Positions 6,955 through 11,683 of a stretch of 11,683 bases of DNA are shown piece by piece. The stretch is taken from positions 1 through 11,683 of the forward strand of contig JAZNLL010000059.1 in assembly GCA_045579045.1 (NCBI GenBank), read 5' to 3'. A program made the translations under genes and the position numbers. The DNA is from Avoscillospira sp045579045 (GTDB lineage: Bacteria > Bacillota > Clostridia > Oscillospirales > Oscillospiraceae). Position 1 is the stretch's first letter, and the number at the start of each line of letters is the position of its first letter. A model generated the notes under the pieces. The model did not search any database. It was given only the letters and a program-made list of their open reading frames with translations, and was not told the DNA's origin.

Positions 6955-7626
6955 ATGACATTCAACGATATTTTTAAATCCAGTTTTCTGGAAAACGTTT
7001 CCTCCATCACCATGTTTGACATGCTTCTGACGCTGGTTTTGGCCTTCGGTGTGGGACTGTTTATTTTCCTCATCTATAAAAAGACCTATCGCGGTGTCAT
7101 GTACTCCTCCTCCTTCGGTGTGACCCTCATCGCCCTGACCATGATCACCGGCATGACCATTCTGGCCGTGACCAGCAATGTGGTCCTGTCCCTCGGTATG
7201 GTGGGTGCCCTGTCCATCGTCCGTTTCCGCACCGCCATCAAGGAGCCACTGGATATCGCCTTCCTGTTCTGGGCCATTGCCGCAGGTATCGTTCTGGCAG
7301 CCGGTCTCATTCCTCTGGCTGTCATCGGCAGCGTCGTCATCGGCATCATTCTGCTGTTCTTTGTTAATCAGAAACCCAGTTCCGATCCCTATATTCTGGT
7401 TCTGCAGTGTACAGATCAAATGTCGGAGGAACTGGCAGTATCCTTTGTGGAAGAAAACAGCGACCGCTGCACCGTCAAGAGCAAGGCCGTCCGTGCCGAC
7501 TCTGTGGAGTTGAATCTGGAAGTTCGTCTGAAAGACGGCAACACCGCTTTTATCAATGAACTTTCTGCCATGACCGGTGTGGCCAGTGCCGTTCTGGTCA
7601 GCTACAACGGCGACTACATGAATTAA
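6955..7626 (+). CDS. DUF4956 domain-containing membrane protein
   Basis: The 223-aa protein has several N-terminal membrane segments: about residues 21-41, 53-75 and two or three between 95 and 140 (AFLFWAIAAGIVLAAGLIPLAVIGS and onward). The conserved DUF4956 core SLGMVGALSIVRFRTAIKEP is at about 79-98. A soluble C-terminal domain of about 80 residues (145-223) follows. The ATG has an AAAGGA 7 nt upstream. The stop codon is adjacent to the ribosome binding site of CotH. DUF4956 proteins are often encoded between VTC and CotH genes. The biochemical role is unknown; coupling of cytosolic VTC to the membrane is a guess from context. Confidence 0.9.
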   Translation: MTFNDIFKSSFLENVSSITMFDMLLTLVLAFGVGLFIFLIYKKTYRGVMYSSSFGVTLIALTMITGMTILAVTSNVVLSLGMVGALSIVRFRTAIKEPLDIAFLFWAIAAGIVLAAGLIPLAVIGSVVIGIILLFFVNQKPSSDPYILVLQCTDQMSEELAVSFVEENSDRCTVKSKAVRADSVELNLEVRLKDGNTAFINELSAMTGVASAVLVSYNGDYMN

Positions 7627-7636
7627 GGAGGCTCTT

Positions 7637-9310
7637 ATGGCTGCACATAAACATATCGATCGGCTCTGCGCCACTGTTACCGCTCTGTGCCTGCTCCTCA
7701 CCGTTCTGTTCATGAACGGTGGGGCCTTTGGCCTTTCTGTGGCTGCACAGACCATGGGTTATGAAGACACCCTGTTCTCCACCGACAGAGTCCATACCAT
7801 CGATATCACCATCGAAGACTGGGAGGGCTTTCTTGCCACTGCCCGGAGCGAAGAATATTCCGTCTGCGACGTGACCATTGACGGTGAAACCGTGAAAAAT
7901 GTCGGTATCCGCGGCAAGGGCAACACTTCTCTCAGCAGTGTTGCCGCCATGGATTCCGACCGTTACAGCTTCAAAATCGAGTTCGACCAGTATGACGGTA
8001 CGCAAACCTACCACGGACTGGACAAGCTGTGCCTCAACAACCTCATTCAGGACAACACCTATATGAAGGACTATCTGGTCTATCAGATGATGGGGCAGAT
8101 GGGTGTGGCAGCGCCTCTTTGCAGCTATGTTTATATCACCGTCAACGGAGAAGCCTGGGGGCTGTATCTGGCTGTGGAAGCTGTGGAGGAATCCTTCCTG
8201 CAGCGAAACTACGGCAATGACTTCGGTGAACTCTACAAGCCCGACAGCATGAACTTCGGCGGCGGCAGAGGCAACGGCAAGGATTTCAACATGGGCAATT
8301 TCCAAATGCCCGCTCAGGGTGAAAGACCCCAGTTCTCCGGTGAAATGCCTCAGTTCTCCGGTGAAATGCCCGACATGGGTGAAATACCCCAGGGCGGTAA
8401 AGGCGGCTTCGGCATGGGCTCCTCCGATGTCAAGCTCCGGTACATCGATGATGACCCCGAAAGCTACGCCAATATCTTCAGCAGCGCCAAAACCGACATC
8501 ACCACAGCAGACCAAACCCGTCTCATCGCTTCTCTGAAGCAGCTTTCCGCCTATGAGAATCCGGAGGAAGTAGTGGATATCAACGCCGTCCTCGCTTACT
8601 TCGCCGCCCACAATTTCGTGGTCAACGATGACAGCTACACCGGTGCCATGATCCACAACTACTACCTCTATGAAAAAGACGGCAAGCTGGCCATGATTCC
8701 CTGGGATTACAATCTGGCCTTCGGCACCTTCGGCGGCGGCAGCGCATCCGATGCCGTCAACGAGTCCATCGATGAAGTGCTGGAAGACCGTCCCATGCAG
8801 GCATGGATCTTTTCCAACGATGATTACACCCAGCAGTATTACCATCAGTATTCAAGACTTCTTGCGGAAGTGGATCTGCAGGACATCATCCAAAATGCCA
8901 AGGATCTGATCATGCCCTATGTGGCCGTCGACCCCACAGCCTTCTGCACCTATGAAGAATTCGAAACCGCAGTGGACACCCTGCAGCAGTTCTGCTCCCT
9001 CCGTGCAGAAAGTGCAGAGCGTCAGCTCTACGGCAACACGGAAGCCGTGGATGTGGGTGACCTGAACCTTTCCGCCATGGGCACCATGGGCGGCGGTATG
9101 GGTGGCTTCGGCGGCATGGAACCCCCTCAGATGCAGGATGGCTCCGCTGCCCCTTCCGAACAGCAGATCCAGCGTCCCGACCGGGAAGATTTCACCGGCA
9201 AAAATCCCCAGCCGCAGACAAGCAGCAACACCGCAAAGATCATCACCGTTTCCGTTACCGTGCTGACCTTGGCTGTAGGTCTTTTCATCGCCTTTAAATT
9301 CAAACGATAA
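7637..9310 (+). CDS. CotH kinase family protein, membrane-anchored
   Basis: CotH proteins are atypical protein kinases; Bacillus CotH phosphorylates spore-coat proteins. This 557-aa form has an N-terminal hydrophobic signal (about 9-37), a CotH domain and a C-terminal TM (about 534-553, ending KFKR). The domain shows VGIRGKGNTS (90-98), FKIEF with the likely ATP-binding Lys113, LNNLIQDNTYMKDYL (133-147), WGLYLAVEAVEESFL, GELYKPD and the metal-binding IPWDYN (Asp357). A Gly/Met/Pro-rich insertion (about 204-262) includes two tandem QFSGEMP units (232-245); a second Gly/Met-rich segment lies at about 479-500. The active domain should face outside, tethered at one or both ends. The ATG follows GGAGG by 5 nt. 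It is third in the operon, 10 nt after DUF4956. Its substrate is unknown. Confidence 0.93.
   Translation: MAAHKHIDRLCATVTALCLLLTVLFMNGGAFGLSVAAQTMGYEDTLFSTDRVHTIDITIEDWEGFLATARSEEYSVCDVTIDGETVKNVGIRGKGNTSLSSVAAMDSDRYSFKIEFDQYDGTQTYHGLDKLCLNNLIQDNTYMKDYLVYQMMGQMGVAAPLCSYVYITVNGEAWGLYLAVEAVEESFLQRNYGNDFGELYKPDSMNFGGGRGNGKDFNMGNFQMPAQGERPQFSGEMPQFSGEMPDMGEIPQGGKGGFGMGSSDVKLRYIDDDPESYANIFSSAKTDITTADQTRLIASLKQLSAYENPEEVVDINAVLAYFAAHNFVVNDDSYTGAMIHNYYLYEKDGKLAMIPWDYNLAFGTFGGGSASDAVNESIDEVLEDRPMQAWIFSNDDYTQQYYHQYSRLLAEVDLQDIIQNAKDLIMPYVAVDPTAFCTYEEFETAVDTLQQFCSLRAESAERQLYGNTEAVDVGDLNLSAMGTMGGGMGGFGGMEPPQMQDGSAAPSEQQIQRPDREDFTGKNPQPQTSSNTAKIITVSVTVLTLAVGLFIAFKFKR
8330..8371 (+). repeat. 21-bp tandem repeat inside the CotH gene
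   Basis: Two adjacent 21-bp copies, differing only in the last base, encode QFSGEMP twice. A more diverged third unit (DMGEIP) follows. This is a recent in-frame duplication in the low-complexity insertion of the kinase. Confidence 0.85.
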
Positions 9311-9313
9311 CAA

Positions 9314-9343
9314 AAAACGCACCGTCTGTCGACGGTGCGTTTT
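9314..9343. terminator. Bidirectional terminator between the CotH and rpiB genes
   Basis: A 13-bp stem (AAAACGCACCGTC / GACGGTGCGTTTT) with a TGTC loop, A run on the left and T run on the right, lies between two convergent stop codons (9310 and 9353). It can serve both genes. Confidence 0.92.
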
Positions 9344-9352
9344 CAGCTGTTT

Positions 9353-9787
9353 TTACTTTTCGTAGCTCATGAGTTTTTCCACTCTGCGCTGATGGCGGCC
9401 GCCTTCGAACTCGGTACCCAGCCAGGTATCGATGATTTCCAGAGCCAGCATTTCGCCTACCACACCGGCACCGATGGCCATCATGTTGGTATCGTTGTGC
9501 TGACGGGTCAAGCGGGCAGACATGACATCGGACAGCAGGGCGCAGCGGATGCCCTTGACCTTGTTGGCTGTGATGGACACACCGATACCGGTGGTGCACA
9601 GGACGATGCCGCGGTCACATTCACCGGCAGCCACAGCCTCAGCAGCAGGACCGGCAAAGTCGGGATAGTCACAGCTGTCGGTGGAGTAAGTACCGAAATC
9701 CTTGTACTCCATACCCTTGGCTTCCAGATGCTTCTTCAGCTTTTCTTTCAGAGCGTATGCTCCATGGTCACATGCAATGGCGATCAT
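9353..9787 (-). CDS. rpiB: Ribose-5-phosphate isomerase B (RpiB/LacAB family)
   Basis: RpiB interconverts ribose 5-phosphate and ribulose 5-phosphate in the non-oxidative pentose phosphate pathway. The 144-aa protein is of family length. It has the N-terminal MIAIACDHGAYALKEKL with the substrate-binding Asp7-His8 pair, the catalytic Cys64 in IVLCTTGIGVSITANK, His97 in TRQHNDTN, and the GGRHQRRVEKL terminus with the phosphate-binding Arg131 and nearby His132. Thr65 replaces the more common Gly of CGTG. The start is the ATG at 9787, 7 nt after a perfect GGAGGG; an in-frame TTG 15 nt upstream overlaps that ribosome binding site and is rejected. It is a single gene with its own promoter and shared terminator. 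LacA/LacB-type isomerases are related, but a lone gene with Cys64 favours RpiB. Confidence 0.94.
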   Translation of the reverse strand: MIAIACDHGAYALKEKLKKHLEAKGMEYKDFGTYSTDSCDYPDFAGPAAEAVAAGECDRGIVLCTTGIGVSITANKVKGIRCALLSDVMSARLTRQHNDTNMMAIGAGVVGEMLALEIIDTWLGTEFEGGRHQRRVEKLMSYEK

Positions 9788-9816
9788 ATTCGATCCCTCC
9801 AAATGATTTTTTCTTT

Positions 9817-9845
9817 ATTATAATAGATGGAGGCAAAAATGACAA
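9817..9845 (-). promoter_or_regulatory. Sigma-A-type promoter of rpiB
   Basis: On the minus strand: TTGTCA (9840-9845), 17-nt spacer, perfect TATAAT (9817-9822). The start site would be near 9810, giving a leader of roughly 20-25 nt that contains the GGAGGG site. Confidence 0.8.
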
Positions 9846-9884
9846 GTGGAACATTTTTTAATCTGGCCATATAAAAATTTTCCA

Positions 9885-9921
9885 AACTGACTATTTATTT
9901 ATGGTCAGTTCCAATTATAAT
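9885..9921 (+). promoter_or_regulatory. Operator-like dyad and -10 box upstream of the ECF S-component gene
   Basis: The perfect arms AACTGAC (9885-9891) and GTCAGTT (9904-9910) flank a 12-nt AT-rich centre. A consensus TATAAT (9916-9921) follows 5 nt later. The -35 position (about 9893-9898) falls inside the dyad and is a poor match. A dimeric regulator binding here would compete with, or replace contacts of, RNA polymerase. The regulator is not identifiable in the window. Confidence 0.5.
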
Positions 9922-9953
9922 AGGCTCATACAAACCGTATGGGAGGAATTTCC

Positions 9954-10517
9954 ATGAAAACAAAACTGACAACCAAAAAACTGGTACTGACCGGTCTGTT
10001 GGCCGCATTGACCTGTGTCGGCTCCGCCATCCGTATTACCCTGCCTCTGGATATCGCAGGCACCACGTCCTTCCATCTGGGCAACATTCTGTGTGCCCTG
10101 TCCGGCATTCTGCTTGGCCCGTGGCTGGGCGGACTGGCAGCCGGTCTGGGTTCTGCCATTTATGACATGTTTAATCCCCTGTACATTTCCGAATGCTGGC
10201 TGACCTTCCTGCTGAAATTCGGCTACGGTCTTGCCGCAGGTCTGGTCATCCGTGCAGGCAACAAAAATGTTTGGGGCTATACCAAAGCCCTCCTTGCCAC
10301 CGTCGCAGGTGCTGCCGCCTATGCCGCCCTGTATCTGGCAAAGAGCTACTTCTACTCCGGTCTGCTGATCCACGGTCTGGAACCGGGTCCCGCTCTGGCA
10401 ACTGTGGTAGCCAAGCTGCCTGCCACCGCTTTTAACGCAGCCGTTGCCATCATCATCGCCCCCGTCCTTGCCATGGCCATCAAGAAGGCTCTGAGCAAGC
10501 AGAATATGGGGATATAA
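9954..10517 (+). CDS. ECF transporter S component (substrate-binding membrane protein)
   Basis: S components give substrate specificity to energy-coupling-factor vitamin/micronutrient importers. The 187-aa protein has about five or six hydrophobic segments: residues 10-31, 43-70, 85-100, 110-130, 147-172. It carries the family-like FHLGNILCALSGILLGPWLGGLAAGLGSAIYDMFNP block (about 40-75) and a basic N-terminus and tail. No EcfA ATPase or EcfT gene is adjacent, which fits a group II system sharing a module encoded elsewhere. The ATG at 9954 is 7 nt after GGAGG; an in-frame ATG at 9939 precedes that site and is unlikely. The substrate cannot be read from the sequence, and no vitamin-type riboswitch is visible upstream. 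It is a single gene closed by a 17-bp terminator stem. Confidence 0.85.
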   Translation: MKTKLTTKKLVLTGLLAALTCVGSAIRITLPLDIAGTTSFHLGNILCALSGILLGPWLGGLAAGLGSAIYDMFNPLYISECWLTFLLKFGYGLAAGLVIRAGNKNVWGYTKALLATVAGAAAYAALYLAKSYFYSGLLIHGLEPGPALATVVAKLPATAFNAAVAIIIAPVLAMAIKKALSKQNMGI

Positions 10518-10521
10518 AATC

Positions 10522-10565
10522 AAAGAAAACTCTGTACTGTTTAACCATAGTACAGAGTTTTCTTT
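10522..10565. terminator. Bidirectional terminator between the ECF S gene and the small ORF
   Basis: A perfect 17-bp inverted repeat (10522-10538 / 10549-10565) with a 10-nt loop; the outer stem is A-rich/T-rich on both strands. It lies 4 nt after the ECF S stop on the plus strand and 8 nt after the small-ORF stop on the minus strand. Confidence 0.92.
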
Positions 10566-10573
10566 ATCAACGC

Positions 10574-10636
10574 CTACTTTTTGAATAAAATATCATACCA
10601 AAAGCCAACTAAAACACCCAAGAAAAATCGTAGCAT
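10574..10636 (-). CDS. Putative 20-aa hydrophobic small membrane peptide
   Basis: Too short for ordinary gene calling, this frame reads MLRFFLGVLVGFWYDILFKK and stops at TAG. It has a hydrophobic core flanked by Arg3 and Lys19-Lys20, like a single-span or amphipathic membrane peptide. The ATG is 11 nt after the stop codon of the 186-aa protein. A GAGG-type site (TGAGGT) overlaps that stop, about 9 nt before the ATG. The next element downstream is the strong terminator, so the frame is on the same mRNA as the 186-aa gene. The arrangement recalls small hydrophobic peptides in toxin or membrane-stress units. No family is recognised and translation is unproven. Confidence 0.4.
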   Translation of the reverse strand: MLRFFLGVLVGFWYDILFKK

Positions 10637-10647
10637 AGCATTTTACC

Positions 10648-11208
10648 TCACTCTGCCGTTCGATCAGCCCATAGCATAAAATCCACTTTCTTTTCATTTG
10701 TTATTTCTGCATTTTCAAAACGACACTCAAACTCACTAATCAGCCGTTCCGCTTCTACAGTTTGCATAAATGCGACATACTTTTCACAATACTGATGATA
10801 TCGTTCAATCGATTTCTCCAACCGATTGCCACATCCATATGACGGAGCTTTTATCCCAAAATGGCCGTATGTAACAACACTGTCCCATATAGGTTTTTGG
10901 GGATTAATCAACGCAACAAGTTTACTGGAAAAAGAGATTTCCAGACGATGAAACTTTTCATAGAAGGTCGTTATCGTGTCTTGAAACGATACTTCTGTAT
11001 TCTTGTGCAATTCCATATAGCGGAAAAATCCCCGATAAAATTCGGAGGAACGCTGGCGCATACGAAAGAAACCATTAAAGACTCGCTGAAAATCGGCATC
11101 CACCGATACATCCGTTTCATACAATCGACGACGCAAATACAGATACTTTTCAATCCCCTGTCTTAACTTGTTATCCACCTTACTCGTTATCATAACCTGT
11201 ATGTTCAA
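10648..11208 (-). CDS. Unrecognised 186-aa protein (hypothetical)
   Basis: No function is assigned. The protein appears soluble, is rich in Phe, Tyr, Arg and Glu, and is mainly helical with no membrane segment. The best-conserved-looking parts are VFNGFFRMRQRSSEFY (43-58), FSSKLVALINPQKPIWDSVV (93-112) and KVDFMLWA (174-181). The middle motif (SKl..lnP...piwDS) resembles a segment seen in some helix-hairpin-helix DNA-glycosylase-like proteins, but this is only a motif impression. The start is TTG 11208 with AAGG 5 nt upstream; ATG 11193 is an alternative with a weak site. A consensus TATAAT is at 11235-11240 on the minus strand, with a poor -35. The gene is visibly more AT-rich than its neighbours, which suggests horizontal acquisition. 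It probably forms a unit with the 20-aa frame downstream. Confidence 0.75.
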   Translation of the reverse strand: MNIQVMITSKVDNKLRQGIEKYLYLRRRLYETDVSVDADFQRVFNGFFRMRQRSSEFYRGFFRYMELHKNTEVSFQDTITTFYEKFHRLEISFSSKLVALINPQKPIWDSVVTYGHFGIKAPSYGCGNRLEKSIERYHQYCEKYVAFMQTVEAERLISEFECRFENAEITNEKKVDFMLWADRTAE

Positions 11209-11300
11209 ATCACCCTTCTGACTATGATATTTAAATTATATATAAAGAAAGTCCAATAAACAGGATAAGTGTAATTTTTTTATTCTATGCTATAAGAACC

Positions 11301-11438
11301 GCCGCCGGTTTGACCGGACAGCTTCGTGCTTTGCACTCCGCATAGTTCGCCTTAGCCAATCAGCCTTCGCTGCCGCTTGGCTTCTTGGAGGCTCTCGTAT
11401 CGAACCGTCGGTTCGAGTTTTCCCGGTCGGCGGCACCA
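11301..11438 (+). other. Structured tRNA-like element of unknown nature
   Basis: The ends pair like a tRNA acceptor stem: GCCGCCG (11301-11307) with CGGCGGC (11428-11434), followed by A and an encoded CCA (11436-11438). GACCGG (11312-11317) can extend the stem with CCGGTC (11423-11428). Inside are the hairpins AGCCAA (11354-11359)/TTGGCT (11377-11382), CAGC/GCTG around CTTC (11361-11372), and TCGAACC/GGTTCGA (11400-11406/11410-11416). The 3' part resembles a disturbed tRNA T arm (GGTTCGA, then CCGGT). At 138 nt with no anticodon arm I can place, it is not a normal tRNA. An extended -10 (TGC-TATAAG, 11291-11296) would start a transcript close to 11301-11303, and a terminator follows at once. 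It could be a small RNA, a tRNA-derived remnant, or a dispersed repeat. Confidence 0.4.
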
Positions 11439-11467
11439 AAAAAGACACGCCGAAGCGTGTCTTTTTT
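11438..11467. terminator. Bidirectional intrinsic terminator
   Basis: A 13-bp stem, AAAAAAGACACGC / GCGTGTCTTTTTT, with a CGAA loop. On the plus strand it directly ends the structured element. On the minus strand it lies 14 nt after the stop codon of the partial frame at the window edge. Confidence 0.93.
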
Positions 11468-11481
11468 AGGGTGTTAATAAC

Positions 11482-11683
11482 TTACCAATGATAATTAGAG
11501 AATCCCAAGTCCGCCAGCGAAACATCCATATCCATTTGAGAAACCCACATAGATATATATCTCAATAATAGATGAGTTTGCGTAGCTAACATAGCTTTCG
11601 CGTTATCCTCGCCAAGCGGCGCTCTGTTGGTTCGAAAATTGGTTAACAAAGTCGGAGGCCAAAGCGGTCTTAGGAAGACAATA
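11482..11683 (-). CDS. Partial unrecognised reading frame at the right window edge
   Basis: On the minus strand a frame is open from the window edge for 66 codons to a TAA at 11482-11484, ending VSLADLGFSNYHW. An intrinsic terminator follows 14 nt later, as expected for the 3' end of a real gene. Met codons occur inside but lack a convincing ribosome binding site, so the start is probably outside the window. I do not recognise the protein. It could also be a chance open frame. Confidence 0.4.
   Translation of the reverse strand, partial: IVFLRPLWPPTLLTNFRTNRAPLGEDNAKAMLATQTHLLLRYISMWVSQMDMDVSLADLGFSNYHW

Noticed and set aside
6484..7755. 423-codon minus-strand frame across the VTC, DUF4956 and CotH genes
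   Set aside because: It spans three real plus-strand genes and their junctions and has low-complexity composition typical of antisense frames.
7598..8845. 415-codon minus-strand frame opposite CotH
   Set aside because: Antisense to a gene with conserved kinase motifs; no ribosome binding site or family features.
9846..9953. Riboswitch upstream of the ECF S component
   Set aside because: Only about 30 nt remain between the -10 box and the start codon, and no conserved aptamer structure is visible; the dyad lies upstream of the transcription start.
11301..11438. Functional tRNA gene
   Set aside because: The acceptor-like ends and CCA fit, but the length (138 nt) and lack of an identifiable D arm and anticodon arm rule out a normal tRNA.
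11301..11470. Integron attC site
   Set aside because: Imperfect inverted repeats are present, but the R' and R'' core boxes (GTTRRRY/RYYYAAC) are not at the expected ends.
1..11683. CRISPR array, insertion sequence or prophage
   Set aside because: No regularly spaced repeats, transposase, integrase or phage structural genes were found.

Overview
The window looks like chromosomal DNA of a Gram-positive, low-to-mid GC gut-type Clostridia member, probably Oscillospirales/Ruminococcaceae-like. This is inferred from strong GGAGG-type ribosome binding sites, many intrinsic terminators, several TTG/CTG/GTG starts, an ECF transporter S component without its own energizing module, and the VTC/DUF4956/CotH gene trio. 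No 16S or marker gene is present, so the taxonomy is an inference.

Layout. Positions 1-138: a compact run of four hairpins or palindromes. 139-2998 (minus): a two-gene operon for O-acylation of a surface polysaccharide (MBOAT acyltransferase, then an AlgX/AlgJ-like DHHW protein). 3437-4204 (plus): a DeoR-family repressor with its own consensus promoter. 4233-6121 (minus): an OmpR-type response regulator and sensor kinase overlapping by ATGA. 6268-9310 (plus), divergent from the regulator: a three-gene operon of a VTC-domain polyphosphate polymerase-like protein (with an apparent CTG start), a DUF4956 membrane protein and a CotH-family extracytoplasmic kinase. 9353-9787 (minus): ribose-5-phosphate isomerase B. 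9954-10517 (plus): an ECF transporter S component behind an operator-like dyad. 10574-11208 (minus): an AT-rich unit with an unrecognised 186-aa protein and a previously uncalled 20-aa hydrophobic peptide before a strong terminator. 11301-11467: a structured, tRNA-like element ending in a terminator. 11482-11683 (minus): the C-terminal end of an unrecognised reading frame running off the window.

How the parts may work together. The centre of interest is the two-component system facing the VTC-DUF4956-CotH operon. The 146-bp region between the regulator and the VTC gene carries a direct repeat TTTCAG/TTTCAG with 11-bp periodicity, placed where the -35 box of the VTC promoter should be. That is the arrangement expected for an OmpR/PhoB-type activator site, so the adjacent regulator plausibly controls the polyphosphate/CotH operon. 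The MBOAT-DHHW pair and the CotH operon both act at the membrane or cell surface, but nothing in the sequence ties them into one pathway. The right end (about 10.57-11.47 kb) differs in base composition and structure and looks like accessory DNA.
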